The notes: generated from the letters alone by a model not told the origin. Counted from the first letter of the stretch, positions 28,866-39,732 are shown. The stretch: DNA of 64,000 bases from Stramonita haemastoma (GCA_030674155.1 CM060342.1:14539068-14603067); one strand, 5' to 3'. Numbers and translations: made by a program.

Positions 28866-31800
28866 GTAAGGAACACAATTTAGCATTTGATTTACGGATT
28901 TAGTGTGGGTTTTCGAAAAAACTACTTACATAAAAGCTGTTAAGACCACTCTTGTCGTTTCTTGTTGTAACTTTGGCTTGTAGGTGTGTGCCGTGCTCTG
29001 GACTAGCCCCTCCAATCCTTGATTTGACATCTCGTGTCTTTGTAACGGCCGATTGAAAAAAAAAAAGTATGTAAAATCTACTAATGCTTACTCTGTTACC
29101 CTTGAAAAATAAAGATTATTCATTCGTGTCTTATTTTTTCCCCTGGAGTTATAAGAATGTTAACATCACATTCACAGTGCTGACCCCACTTCCCCCATCC
29201 GATCATCTATCCGATGAGTATAGTATCTAGACACTAGTATAGTATAAACCAAGGTCCCGTGTGCAAACGCACACAGACCATCTCGCGCACACGTAATTTA
29301 AACCTTTAATGCTATGCGGGAGAGTTAAACATTGCGTGCCAGTGCCAGTGGGAATGGATGACAAAATTTACAAAAACTGCATGCACGCCTGGACTTGATT
29401 AAAAATTAAAAAAAAAAAGTACACGAGTGCTTAATATTCCATTATCCTCAAAATGAAATAAAATGAATTTTCTGTTTCGTTTTTCCCCATTTTACCTCAA
29501 ATTGAAAGAGTCAAAATGAACAGTGTTGACAATACTTCTATAGGGAGGAACTTTGTGAATCAGATCCAGAGATTGCTCAGTGGTGACTAAAACACATGCT
29601 CCTAGTCCTACTCTTAGTCTTAGCATGAATTGTCATAAATTGAGTGCTATGGTCACATTTACAGTTTTGTTCTACTGCCTTGCATGATGTCTCTTCTCCA
29701 GTTCTTGACTAAGTTTAGCAGTATTGGTGATTATTATTATTTATCTTTTTTGGGGGAATGTTCATGTAAACTTGGGCATGTGCAATATATTTTTTTGTAT
29801 CAATTGTATCATGCATCATGATTAAGTGTGTGAAGCCTGAAACACTGCAAACAGTGAAAGATGATACCTCACTACAGGTTTTCTCTGTAAAAAAAAAAAT
29901 CCTGATGAACGTTTAGCTAAAAAAAAAAAAAAGTCAGTCAAACTTGGATGAAAGTGTGTCATCAGGCTTTCCTAAAAACCAACCACTAATTTAAATTTAT
30001 GTCTGGCAAGGGCAGACTGAAAAGCTGGTGTAAGAGAAGAGTTTGGTTTTTGTGCTGTAGCTGTCTTTAAAGGAAAAAAGGGAATTGCACAGATGTATTC
30101 TGTGTATTGTGTGGCAGAGTGAAAGAAGGAAACAGCACTAAGCAATAACCAAGGACTGGTCTAGTTAAAGTTAAAGTCTGTCCCAAGCCTAAGGCTCATC
30201 AGGCCGGTGCTTATCCCGGTTTCTGTGGCGTTAAGCAACTGAGAGTCATAGACTCCCTCCTGGATAGGACGCCAGTCTATCGCAGGGTTAACCCCCAAGG
30301 TTGGTACCCCTTTTACACCTGGGTTGGGTGAGAAAATAGCCGTAAAGTGCCTTTTCCAAGGGCACAACGCCATAACCGAAAGCTGGGATCGAACCCGCAA
30401 CCTTTAGATTACGAGTCCAACGCCCAAACCACTAGACTACAGCGGCGGCTAAAAGGACTGGTCTGGAGGCAGGATAATATAATGAACAATTGTGTTCATG
30501 ACTTTTGCCAAGTTCTGGTTGAGTGCCTCCTGTGGGGATGCTGGGGTCTTTTTGTGTTGGAGTGTATTTTATAGCATTCCTGCCATCGGAAATTCTGTGT
30601 TAGAAATGTTCCCTTTTTTTTTCTTTTTTTTTTATCGGAGTACTGATAACTCTTTTTTGTATTTTTACGTACCCTTCTATCATTCTCTTAAGTCTCTTTA
30701 TTTTCTGCCTTTCAAAATAGTGTCTGCCTTTCTAGTTTGAACATTCCTCTGCCTTTTTTTGAAGCAAGACTCACAACTGTTTTCTTTTTATGCATCAATG
30801 ACATTAATAGATCTGTATTGTATTATTCTGGTAACCAGGTAGTTAACTAGTTAAATTATAAACACTGGGATGGGCTCAGGATATATTTTTGCATATTATT
30901 ATCATTTTGCAGTTTTGGCAATTTTCATGCAGTGTTCATTTTTGATGAAGCTGAATTGATGGTTATCTTTTTTATGTTGTTTTTGCAATGAATCTGGGGA
31001 TGATGAATTAAGCAAAATGGTCCTGTTTGCATTGAGAATGAAATAATGTGTTATTTAACCCTTTGACTGCCCATATAAAGAACCAGAACCTGAATCTGCT
31101 CTGCCAAAGGACTTTTGCCCAAATGGGGTAATAATTCACCAAAAAATCTAGCATCTAAACTACCAACAATTTGATATTGACATGTGTACAACTTTTGCAC
31201 AGAATTGAATTCTGCATTAAACCAAACTAATTTGAAGGCCAAGTTGGAATTTATAAACATGCCTGAATCATCCAAAAATAAACAAATAAAAAATAAAAAA
31301 CTGCTCCAGTCAGCCAACGAAACTGAAGAAAAAACAGACTTTCCGTCCACACAACGGGATTTCCCAACCATATATGGGTAGAGGGAATCCCACACAAGCT
31401 TAAAATATCAATTGTTTTGGAATGGACCTTAAAACGAAGTTAGGAAAATTCGGGAAAATCAGTGCACGTCATATGACGTGGTAAGGCACTGGGAGTGCGC
31501 TATCAGTAGCACGTCATATGACGTGCTAAGGCAGTCAACGGGTTAAATTAATGTAGGTGTTTATTTTTCAAGTCAACAGTGTAACTATGTTGGTTTCATG
31601 CCTTAAAAGCTATAAATATAAACTTAATAGAAAAACACTTGAAACAATGTATAAGTCATTTATCCTCCCTCATTTCGACTATGCCGACATAATATGGGAT
31701 AATTGTACTGAAACACAGTCAAAATCGTTAGAAATGTTGCAGCTTGATGCAGTACGAACAATAGTCGGAGCTGTTCGTGGCACATCCCATGAAAAATTGT

Positions 31801-33738
31801 ACCAAGAGTCTGGATTCTGCACTCTGAAAGAACGAAGAGCCAGACACAAACTCTGTTACTATCATAAAATGGTTAATGGTTTATGTCCCCAATCCTTAGT
31901 TGATCTTATTCCTGCACTAGTAACCGACATAAATCCGTATCATAGAAGAAGGCCATACGAACGTAGCTTACCAAAGTGTAACACAGAAATATATAAAAAG
32001 TCTTTCATTCCGTCAACAACTTTACTGTGGAACTCTCTTCCAGATTCTATCAAAAATAGTCAGTCTTTAAGCCAATTCAAACGATATTTATCTATAAATG
32101 ATCCTACTGTACCTTTGTATTTTTATCACGGTGAAAGAAAAAACAAATACTGCATTGTCGACTTCGACTTGGAATAAGTGATCTAAAATATGATATGTTT
32201 CAACGCCACGTAGCAAACGATCCATTGTGTGCTTGTGGCAATGCACAGGAGACAGCCGAACACTATTTTCTGAACTGTCCTAATTTTGATCTAGTCCGTG
32301 CCAACACACTTGCTATGCTCCCCCCGAATATGTTATTTTGCAAATTCTTTTAACAGGCAGCCCTGAATTAAATATGAAGACAAACATTTTTATTGTTGAA
32401 GTTGTCCATCAATTTATATGTGATTCAAAACGATTTTTATAATACTTTTTGTCAAATGACAGTAACCAATTAAGGAAAGTCTCAGTACAGGTTTGGAGCA
32501 CTTATTTAACTTTTATTTAACTTTCTTTGCTCTTCGCTAATGTCTGTATGATTGTTAAGAAAACATGCTACAGCTTCGAAAGGTGAATAGCAATTAACAA
32601 ATTCTGATATAGTACACGATTTATTCGATAATTGTTATTGTTTATGTAGATTATAAACCTGATATCATCATAACTAACTTAAGAGTATTTTTGGCCTTGT
32701 AGATGGAATATTCATGGGTTGGTCTCTCACTCTCTCTATCCTTCTCCAGTTTTTATTGTTGTTTTGTGTTTTGTTTTTGTTTTCTTTTTGAAATATATTC
32801 TATTCTCATTATCTTTATGTGCTTTATCTATAAATAGATATAATTCTTTGAGTTACTTTTTCTTCTTCTAGCAAAGATTGCATTTGAGGTTGGTTTCTTT
32901 GTTTTTGTTGTTGTTTTGCACATTGCAGCCCAACGGCCGTCATTTTCATGTTAATTTTTATTGTTGAATTGAGCACACTATAAGCTACAAGCTTGTTGTT
33001 GCTATGGTTCCTGAATGCTGTTGTTTTCAATGTTTGTTAAAAAAAAAGATCTGAATAAAAATTATTTAAACCAAGTCAACAGTGTTGGATATTTGAAGAT
33101 TTTAGGTGACTATTTTGAACTTGAAGTGAATGGTTATGTGAGTTCAGTGGAACTGAATAAGGTGATTACAGCAAAAAGAATATTTTTGTATTGTTGATGT
33201 GTTTCTTATTTAGTATTGACAACTGTTGAATACTTAACATTTTTAGAGTTATGTCTAATCTGAAAAAAGCAGAAATTGATGCAAGTTATACTGACACTCG
33301 TGGCAAGGAAAATTTTAGAAGAATTTTGTGGGAATGGGATAGCCTAGCGGTCAGAGTGAGTTGAGCTCATGATCTTATGCCCCAGATTTGAATTACCACT
33401 GAGGAGATTTTTTCCCCTGGAGTTAACATCAGTACCAATTCCCCTTCCATGAAAATCCTTCAGACGAGACTCTAAATGAAGGTCCTGTGTGCAAATCCAC
33501 ACAGAAATTTTGTGCACACATTAAAACTTGTTCCGCCCTCTACAAGAGTAGGCCATTTCATGCTGGCAGGAATGGATGACAAAATTTTTTAAAGTACACA
33601 TTAGTATTGTGTTTAGACATCATTCCCGAAGTTGGAATGGTTTTACCTTAAGTTAATGGTAGGTAAAGAAACACGCATGCACGCACACACGCACGCACGC
33701 AAGCACCCACGCACACACACACACACAGACACACACAC

Positions 33739-33804
<66 letters not shown>

Positions 33805-33817
33805 CACTCAAACACAC

Positions 33818-33868
<51 letters not shown>

Positions 33869-35646
33869 TAAGAAAAAAAAAAGATTTTGCATTCTTCTTT
33901 GTCATGTGCCCACTGGAAAGAACACTTAAAACAAACTAGTGAATGTCAGTTTTCATCCTGTTTTAGCGGTGAGTGTCTATAATTTTTTTTTTTCCTATAT
34001 ATTTTTCTTGTTGTTTTTTTCCCCCAGGATATTTTGCCATGTTTACAGTCTGTATTTCAACTGAGTTTGCTTTCTTGTGTTCAGATGCTGAAGAACAGAA
34101 ACACAGATTCCAAGTGGAGCTGGAGTTTGTACAATGCCTGGGAAATCCCAACTACCTCAACTGTAAGTGTTGACAGGGATAGGTAGATCGATAAGATTGT
34201 TGACAGTGATAGGTCGATCGATAAGATTGTTGACAGTGATAGGTAGATCAATAAGATTGTTGACAGTGATAGGTAGATCAATAAGATTGTTGACAATAAT
34301 ACAAAGATAAGATTGTTGACAATGATATTGATTGGCAGATAAGATTGTTGACAATGATATTGATAGGTAGATAAGATTGTTGACAATGATAGAAAGATAA
34401 GATTGTTGACAATGATAGAAAGATAAGATTGTTGACAATGATAGGTAGATAAGATTGTGGACAATGATAGGTAGATAAGATTGTTGACAATGATAAGTAG
34501 ATAAGATTGTTGACAGTGATAGAAAGATAAGATTGTTGACAATGATATTGATAGGTAGAAAAGATTGTTGATAATGATAGGTAGATAAGATTGTTGACAA
34601 TGGTAGAAGGATAAGATTGTTGACAATGATAGGTTGATAAGGTTGTTGACAATGATAAGTACATAAGGTTGTTTTTCTGTAGAAAGATGGTTGCACAGAG
34701 CACAGTGCCTACTGCAGCTGTAGTAAGTGTTCACAGTCAAAAGTATGAAAGTAGGTTGGTGTAAAGTGTACAGTTTCTGGGAAATTCCTATGACCTCACT
34801 CGTAAGTGTTTATAATATAAGAACAAAGTTCAAGCCATTTGTTTGCTGTATACAGTACAGTGCCTTGGAAATTCAAATTACTTCATCTTTAGTGTAAGTA
34901 TTCAGAGTATTAATCTTTTTTCCTTTTTCTTTTTTTAGCATATATTGTACTTTATCAACAATATCTTAATTTAATTACTTCCTTATATGTAATTTATACT
35001 CCAAATATTGCCAATTTTAGTTTTGCTCTTTTTTGTGAACTCTATTCCAGTCGTCTCAAAGTTAGTATTCTCAATATTGTCAAACTATAAACTGTGCAGT
35101 ACTTCAGAAATTTATCCCCAAAACGTCTTTTTTTTTTATTATTATTTTTTTTTTTATTGATGACAAACCTTAAAATGGCATAAGTACTACATACCTATTT
35201 AGTATCATTCATTGGTAATGATGGTACCTATTGGTAATAATAATATATCATCACACCGCACATGTGTCCCTATTTTCATTCAGTCTCCTCCATCTCCATC
35301 ACTATGTGTTATGTGTGTGAGTGTGTGTGTGTGGTGTGTTTGCATTTGCGTGAAATATATCATTTGTTGATTCATTTGTGAATGGTTGCATGCGTGTGAC
35401 TGATTTGAATGCAAGCGCTTTGATTTGTTTGCATTACAAGATTTAGCGCTATATAAATTCTATGTATTATTATTATTATATAGAACTGAACAGCAAGTTA
35501 CAATAGAGAAACCACAAATCATCTGATATATTTTTGAAGGAAGGAATAACATCATGAAAGTTTGTCTCTCTTTGCCTGTTTGTAAGAGGTATGATAAAGG
35601 AAAGTTTATGTACTTCTTTAGAAACTACTTTTTGTTCATTTCTGCT

Positions 35647-35692
<46 letters not shown>

Positions 35693-37389
35693 GCGTACAT
35701 TTACAAGTGACAGTATCTTATTGTTTTAAAACAATATTGAAACTTGAAAAAATGATGAAATAGTGAAGGTTGTTCAACTGTTCAAAGGCAAAGTTTCAAT
35801 GTACTGCTTGAGATCATGCTACTGGTTTGGTTAATACATAGTTATTAAGCTACTGCATAAAGCTTTTTGAATTTGCATGGAATTGTTATTTTCATCAATT
35901 CTTTAAATTCTTTTTTTTTAAGGTACTATCTGACATGTATATTTTATGAATTTGCATGCTTTAAAACATACTATTGTGTCCACAAGAAATGATGACAAAA
36001 CCAACCTGTGTGTGTGTGTGTGTGTGTGCATATGTATGTGTGTGTGTGTGTGTGTGTGTTTGTGCATGCGTGTGTGCGTGCATGCGTGCATGCATGCATG
36101 TGTAATGTGTTTGTGGTGTGTTGTGTCTGTGTGTGTTTTCTTTTTTTCAGACTTAGCCCAGCGAGGTTATTTCAAAGAACCGAACTTCATCAACTACCTC
36201 AAGTACCTACTGTACTGGAAGGACCCACAGTACGCCAAGTATCTGAAGTGAGTGCTGACTTTACATCTTATTCATTAACTAATACAGTTAGAGAGGTCTG
36301 GCCCTGGGGTCAGTGGCTAGATCTTTCTGTTTTCTTTTTTTTTTGGTTCCTTGGCCGGAGCTCAGAGGTTCACTAATGGTGAGATTTTGCATATATAAGC
36401 AACCGTTTTTGCCTACCATGAAGGTAGCCGCATTCTGACTTCGGGGATGTATGCTGGATATGTTCATGTTTCCGTAACTCTGAATGCTGACACGAATTAT
36501 GGGATTTTTAACATACATAGTTGATCATTTGCAGGTGTATAAATTTTTCATAAAATGAATTAAGGCACTGGCATGTTTGCACTTGAAGTTGACCTGGGAG
36601 ATCGTAAAAATTCTCACCCTGAATTTACCAGACGCCGCTGAGATTCGAACCCACAACTTTATAAATTAGACCCATGGAATTGAAGTTAAAGGGTCTGAAC
36701 CACCTGGCTATAGTGTCTGTCACTGGATCTTATTCCAACAGATACAGTGGCCAGTGGCTAGTTACAGAAGAAGAAGAAAAACGTTTGGGGGAGGAAACCT
36801 TTTTTTAAGGTGAAACACGTTTCCAAAAGTGGCCAAAATCATGTTTTTTTAAGAATTAGAAATTGCTGGATACATTTATGAAGATTTCCCCGTGTGAATT
36901 TAAAGAATTCAGATCATAAAATATGTCTGTAGAAACAGATAAAAAAGGTTTAGGAGTTTGAAATATTTAGTTTTGGCGGCCATATTGGATTGTTTCCATG
37001 GCAGCAGTGCAGAAAACTTGAGTAATTCTTTGATTTTTATGCTTTACAAGTGATACCCTTTCAATACATGGCATAACTTTCAACATGGGCTTGTAAACGA
37101 AATTTCATCAGTTTCGACCCCCATGTCCCTCCTCCCACCTTAAAAACCAAAACCTTCATGTGCCTGTTGGCTCAGGTACCCACAATGCCTGCACATGTTG
37201 GACCTCCTGCAGTACGAGCATTTCCGCAAGGAGCTGGTCAGCGCCCCCTGTGCCAAGTTCATCGACGACCAGCAGCTGCTGCACTGGCAGCACTACCACC
37301 GCCGCCGCATCAGGCTGATCCAAGAACAGAACGACAAGATGCAGCCCCCTGCAGCCACCACACAGAACGCCAAACCCCCGTCCTCCTAG
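28838..37389 (+). CDS. MED31: Mediator complex subunit 31 (four exons, complete)
   Basis: Exons 28838-28865, 34085-34162, 36151-36247 and 37176-37389 join in phase into a 138-residue protein, close to the usual metazoan length of about 130. MED31 (Soh1 family) belongs to the middle module of Mediator, which links transcription factors to RNA polymerase II in the nucleus. The conserved core is clear: FQVELEFVQCLGNPNYLN (residues 18-35), LAQRGYF (37-43), NYLKYLLYWKDPQYAKYLK (50-68), YPQCLHMLDLLQYEHFRKEL (69-88) and CAKFIDDQQLLHWQHY. The short N-terminus and the C-terminal tail after residue 115 or so are variable, as in other species. All introns are GT-AG. Intron 1 (5.2 kb) hosts several transposable elements, and intron 2 starts with a 24-bp array. 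Downstream lies a tandem array of the terminal coding segment. Confidence 0.95.
29132..29468 (+). mobile_element. SINE-A, 5'-truncated copy in MED31 intron 1
   Basis: Begins at 'ttcccctggagtt' without the tRNA head. It carries the body motif 'gtgctgaccccact' and ends in 'tattccattatcctcaaaat' plus an A-rich tail. Confidence 0.75.
29470..30150. other. MED31 intron 1 stretch, nothing recognised
   Basis: AT-rich, with two A-runs at about 29890 and 29924. No gene, repeat copy or RNA was recognised. Confidence 0.6.
30151..30464 (-). mobile_element. tRNA-derived SINE-B with perfect target duplication
   Basis: Same family and orientation as 15561-15874. It is flanked by the perfect 12-base repeat aaggactggtct at 30151-30162 and 30453-30464. 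The tRNA-like head ends at 'agcggcggct' (30441-30450). The tail is 'agttaaagttaaagtctg'. It lies in MED31 intron 1. Confidence 0.92.
30560..30780. repeat. Interspersed repeat, copy 2 (pair of 1290-1470)
   Basis: Shares the 'ggaaattctgtgttagaaat' core and a T/C-rich continuation with 1310-1470. Confidence 0.45.
31055..31546. mobile_element. piggyBac-like MITE, 484 bp, TTAA target sites
   Basis: The element starts CCCTTTGACTGCC (31059) and ends GGCAGTCAACGGG (31542), inverted repeats that differ at one position. TTAA lies on both sides (31055-31058, 31543-31546). CCC/GGG termini and a TTAA duplication are the signature of piggyBac-type elements. There is no transposase. Inside the right half, the palindrome CACGTCATATGACGTG occurs twice, near 31463 and 31510, separated by a near-duplicated segment. 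Confidence 0.85.
31569..33085 (+). mobile_element. 5'-truncated non-LTR retrotransposon with 14-bp target duplication
   Basis: The 14-base repeat caagtcaacagtgt flanks a 1489-base insert at 31569-31582 and 33072-33085. The insert ends in an A-rich tail, as expected of target-primed insertion. Its left part is a reverse-transcriptase C-terminal region. It lies in MED31 intron 1, in the sense orientation. Confidence 0.9.
31587..32177 (+). pseudogene. Reverse transcriptase C-terminal fragment (jockey/CR1-like)
   Basis: The open frame contains YKSFILPHFDYADIIWDN and NPYHRRRPYERSLPKC, then STTLLWNSLPDSIKNSQSL. These are the thumb and connection features of many invertebrate LINE ORF2 proteins ('yksfiLPhfdYad.iW', 'fip.t..lWNsLP'). 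A stop at 32175-32177 precedes a further frame ending in a Cys/His motif (CACGNAQETAEHYFLNCP), which shows that the copy is disrupted. The catalytic FADD-type motif is absent because of 5' truncation. Confidence 0.88.
33336..33645 (+). mobile_element. SINE-A variant with SINE-D-like tail
   Basis: The head 'gggaatgggatagcctagcg' and the SINE-A body run to 'gatgacaaaatttt'. It then continues with 'tttagacatcattcccgaag' 'ttggaatgg', which matches the complement of SINE-D and not the usual SINE-A tail. The interrupted copy at 45008-48090 shows the same junction. Confidence 0.7.
33668..33867. repeat. (CA)n compound microsatellite in MED31 intron 1
   Basis: CAGC/CACG units, then long CA runs, 220 bases upstream of the exon 2 acceptor. 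Confidence 0.97.
34085..34162 (+). CDS. MED31: MED31 exon 2
   Basis: Acceptor ttgtgttcag and donor AACT|gtaagtg. It encodes AEEQKHRFQVELEFVQCLGN followed by PNYLN. The donor is followed within a few bases by the 24-bp repeat array. Confidence 0.95.
34163..34676 (+). repeat. MED31: 24-bp minisatellite starting at the MED31 exon 2 donor
   Basis: About 20 copies of 'gataagattgttgacaatga' + 'taggta', with length variants, begin within ten bases of the gtaagtgttgacag donor. The first unit overlaps the donor-proximal intron sequence. The array is open for translation in three minus-strand frames by composition and is not a gene. Confidence 0.93.
34690..34905 (+). pseudogene. Decayed copies of the MED31 exon 2 end and donor
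   Basis: Three segments resemble 'caatgcctgggaaatccc' 'aactacctcaactgtaagtg' of exon 2: one around 34697-34730 (very weak), one at 34766-34812 (ctgggaaattcctatgacct then cgtaagtg) and one at 34856-34902 (gccttggaaattcaaattac then gtgtaagt). They look like an old tandem duplication of the exon-donor junction. Confidence 0.65.
34910..36006. other. MED31 intron 2, mostly AT-rich with a (GT)n at 35655-35691
   Basis: T-rich tracts at 35128-35158 and a GT microsatellite. The tetranucleotide-like ending 'agcgctatataaattctatg' 'tattattattatta' near 35445 is similar to known repeat tails. No other gene is supported. Confidence 0.6.
36007..36138. repeat. (GT)n/(GTGC)n microsatellite next to MED31 exon 3 acceptor
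   Basis: GT and GCAT repeats end about 12 bases before the polypyrimidine tract of the exon 3 acceptor. Confidence 0.95.
36151..36247 (+). CDS. MED31: MED31 exon 3
   Basis: Acceptor tttttttcag and donor CTGAA|gtgagtg. It encodes LAQRGYFKEPNFINYL through WKDPQYAKYL, the most conserved block of the family. Confidence 0.95.
36330..36725 (-). mobile_element. tRNA-derived SINE-D in MED31 intron 3
   Basis: The minus-strand head has 'atagccaggtggttcagacc' and the B-box 'gggttcgaatctc' (complement at 36641-36653). The tail at left reads 'ccttggccggagctcagagg' with a T-run, which is poly(A) on the element strand. Fragments occur at 8790-8895, 47965-48090, 59560-59660, 60570-60670 and 62330-62430. 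Confidence 0.8.
36726..37175 (+). other. MED31 intron 3 remainder
   Basis: No repeat or gene recognised. It includes 'ggcggccatattggattgtt' near 36975. The exon 4 acceptor follows. Confidence 0.6.
37176..37389 (+). CDS. MED31: MED31 exon 4 (terminal)
   Basis: Acceptor ttggctcag and stop TAG at 37387-37389. It encodes YPQCLHMLDLLQYEHFRKEL through the variable C-terminus ATTQNAKPPSS. The last 45 or so bases are the source of the downstream array. Confidence 0.95.
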
Positions 37390-38780
37390 GACAAGAGGTG
37401 TGGGGAGGTGGGGGTGTTTGTGTGAGAGTGAAGGGAGTGAGAGAGAATGTGTGTTGGTATTGATTGTGTGGTTGTAGAGGTTTGTGTTTTGGGGTGGGGG
37501 GGGGTTTTGCAGCCCCCAGCCACCGCACAGAATGCTAAACCCCCGTCCTCCTAGGACAAGAGGTGAGGGGAGGGGGTGTTTGTGTGTGGGGTGTTTGTGT
37601 GTGAGTGAAGGGAGTGAGAGAGAGTGTGTGTTGGTATTGATTGTGTGGCTGTGGAGGTCATTTTTTGTTTTATGTTGGGTTTTTTGTTTGTTTGTTTCGC
37701 AGCCCCCAGCCACCACACAGAATGCCAAACCCCCGTCCTCCTAGGACAGGTGTGGGGGCTGTTTGTGTGAGTGAAGGGAGTGAGAGAGAGCATGTGTTGA
37801 TATTGATTGTGTGGTTGTAGAGGTTGGGGTTTGTTTGGTTGGGGTTTTTTTGGGTTTTTTTCCCGGCCCCCAGCCACTGCACAGAATGCTAAACCCCTGT
37901 GCTCGTAGGACAGAGGTGTGGGGATGTTTGTGTGAGAGTGAAGGGAGTGAGAGAGAGCGTGTGTTGATATTGATTGTGTGGCTGTGGAGGTAATTTTTTA
38001 TATCTTTTTTATCTTTTTTTTTTTTGTTTTTTGCAGCCCCCAGCCACCGCACAGAACGCTAAACCCCTATCCTCCTAGGACAGAGGTGTGTGGGGGTGTT
38101 TGTGAGAGTGAAGGGAGTGAGAGAGAGCGTGTGTTGATATTGATTGTATGGCTGTGAAGATTGTTTTGTTTCTTGTCCCCCCCCTTTACATGTCTGTGGA
38201 TCAAAAATTTCTTCTTTTTTTTTTTTTTAACTATCGTGGAGTGAGAGACCATGTGTTGATATTGATTGTGTGGCTGTGGAGGTTGATTTTTTTTTTTTTT
38301 TCAGACACCGCATAGAGCGCTAAACCCCGTGTTCGTAGGACAGAGGTGTGGGGGCTGTTTGTGTGAGAGTGAAGGGAGTGAGAGAGAATGTGTGCTGATA
38401 ATGTGTGTGTGTGGCTGTGGAGGTGGTTTTATTTCTTGTCCCCCCCCCCCTTTACTGGATCAGAATTTTTTAATAATTATTTTAACTGTCAGGGAGTGAG
38501 AAAACATGTGTTGATATTGATTGTGTGGCTGTGGAGGTCGGGGTTTTTTGGCTTTTTTTGGTTTTTTTTGCAGCCCCCAGCCACCACACAGAACGCTAAA
38601 CCCCCATCCTTATGGGCAGAGGTGTGGGGGGTGTTTGTGTGAGTAAAGGGAGTGAGAGAGAGCGTGTGTTGATATTGTGTGTGTGGCTGTGGAGGTTGTT
38701 TTGTTTTTTGTCCCCCTCCCTTTTACTGCAGGTCTGTGGAATCGGAAATTTCATTTTGTTTGAACTGTCTTGTCTTATTA
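37340..38780 (+). repeat. Array of MED31 terminal coding segment with acceptor-like tracts
   Basis: At least six copies of the last MED31 codons occur after the real stop, at about 37509-37554, 37699-37744, 37865-37909, 38034-38079, 38303-38340 and 38569-38615. Each follows a G/T-rich tract ending ttgcag or ttcag, resembling a 3' splice site. The first, second and fourth copies preserve a coding tail of the type TQNAKPPSS or close to it, plus a stop. The spacers share 'gaagggagtgagagaga' and 'tgttgatattgattgtgtgg'. The spacing is 165-270 bases, with a second spacer type after the fourth copy. Confidence 0.9.
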
Positions 38781-39081
38781 TAGGACAATTATTCAATCCC
38801 GGTTCAGGACTAAGAGGGTTAAGGTAGAAGGCTTTTTATTAGAAAGCATGTCTCCCTTCTTCCACTGGCATGGTTGGTTGGTTTGTTTGTTTGTTTTGGG
38901 AGGAGTTGTGTTGTCAGGAACTCCAAACAAAATTCTGGTCTGGAAATGACAGAACTGTGTCACAGTGTGTGTTTTAAGTTTGTCTTGAGAAGTTTGTCGT
39001 TTGGTTGATTGGTTGGGGTTTCATTTGCTTATGGTTTTTTTTGTTTGTTTGTTTGTTGTTTTTTTAACTTATGATTGTGAC

Positions 39082-39087
39082 AATAAA
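39082..39087 (+). terminator. MED31: Candidate MED31 polyadenylation signal
   Basis: AATAAA within 'gacaataaatcatgtgctgt', about 1.7 kb after the stop and beyond the duplicated array. It is the first well-placed consensus hexamer I noticed on this strand after the array. Assignment to MED31 is inference. Confidence 0.35.
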
Positions 39088-39685
39088 TCATGTGCTGTTT
39101 TAAGACACACGTGTTCGAGATTTGATTGAATATTTTTTTTCAAAAAAGAAAAAAAAACAACAGCAACCCCCAAAACAAGTGATGTCTAGGATGAATCATT
39201 ACATTTTTATTTCTTAAATTCTGCACATATGTGATGCTCCACCATGAAATGAGTTGCTTAGCACATAATCCACTTTTCCGCTAGGAGCCATTAAAGACAG
39301 GTGGGGGTGATGTTGTCGATTTTGAGATTCTGATTGATTATAAAACTATAGCACTTATTCTACCTTGAAATGAAATATCAAGGCATCATTTTGTTTCCTT
39401 TTGTCTTTAAACATGCTTTGGAAATGGCGAAGCCCTCATTCTGACCACTTATTAGGATGCTAAACTGGTCAATTTCTCAATTTGACATTTCTGCAGTCTA
39501 TCATTTCAATTTGTAATAACTTTTGATAGAATTGTTCGATTTTCAGTCTGTTTTTTGAGTTGTATAGCCATTTCATTGCAAATTAATAGCCTGTCAATAA
39601 CTAAAAATTGACCTCAGGTGCAATGCGACTCCTTATGTGGTGGAGCGTCATATGTTTATGTATTTGTATACTGATCATTATTTTG

Positions 39686-39695
39686 AGAGAGAGAG

Positions 39696-39731
<36 letters not shown>
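39686..39731. repeat. (GA)n/(GT)n microsatellite
   Basis: Short GA run followed by GT run. The stretch 38800-39680 before it has no coding support beyond the candidate poly(A) signal. Confidence 0.93.

Positions 39732-39732
<1 letters not shown>

Noticed and set aside
34081..34740. A 219-residue minus-strand open frame antisense to MED31 exon 2
   Set aside because: It is the 24-bp array translated; all three minus frames are open there.
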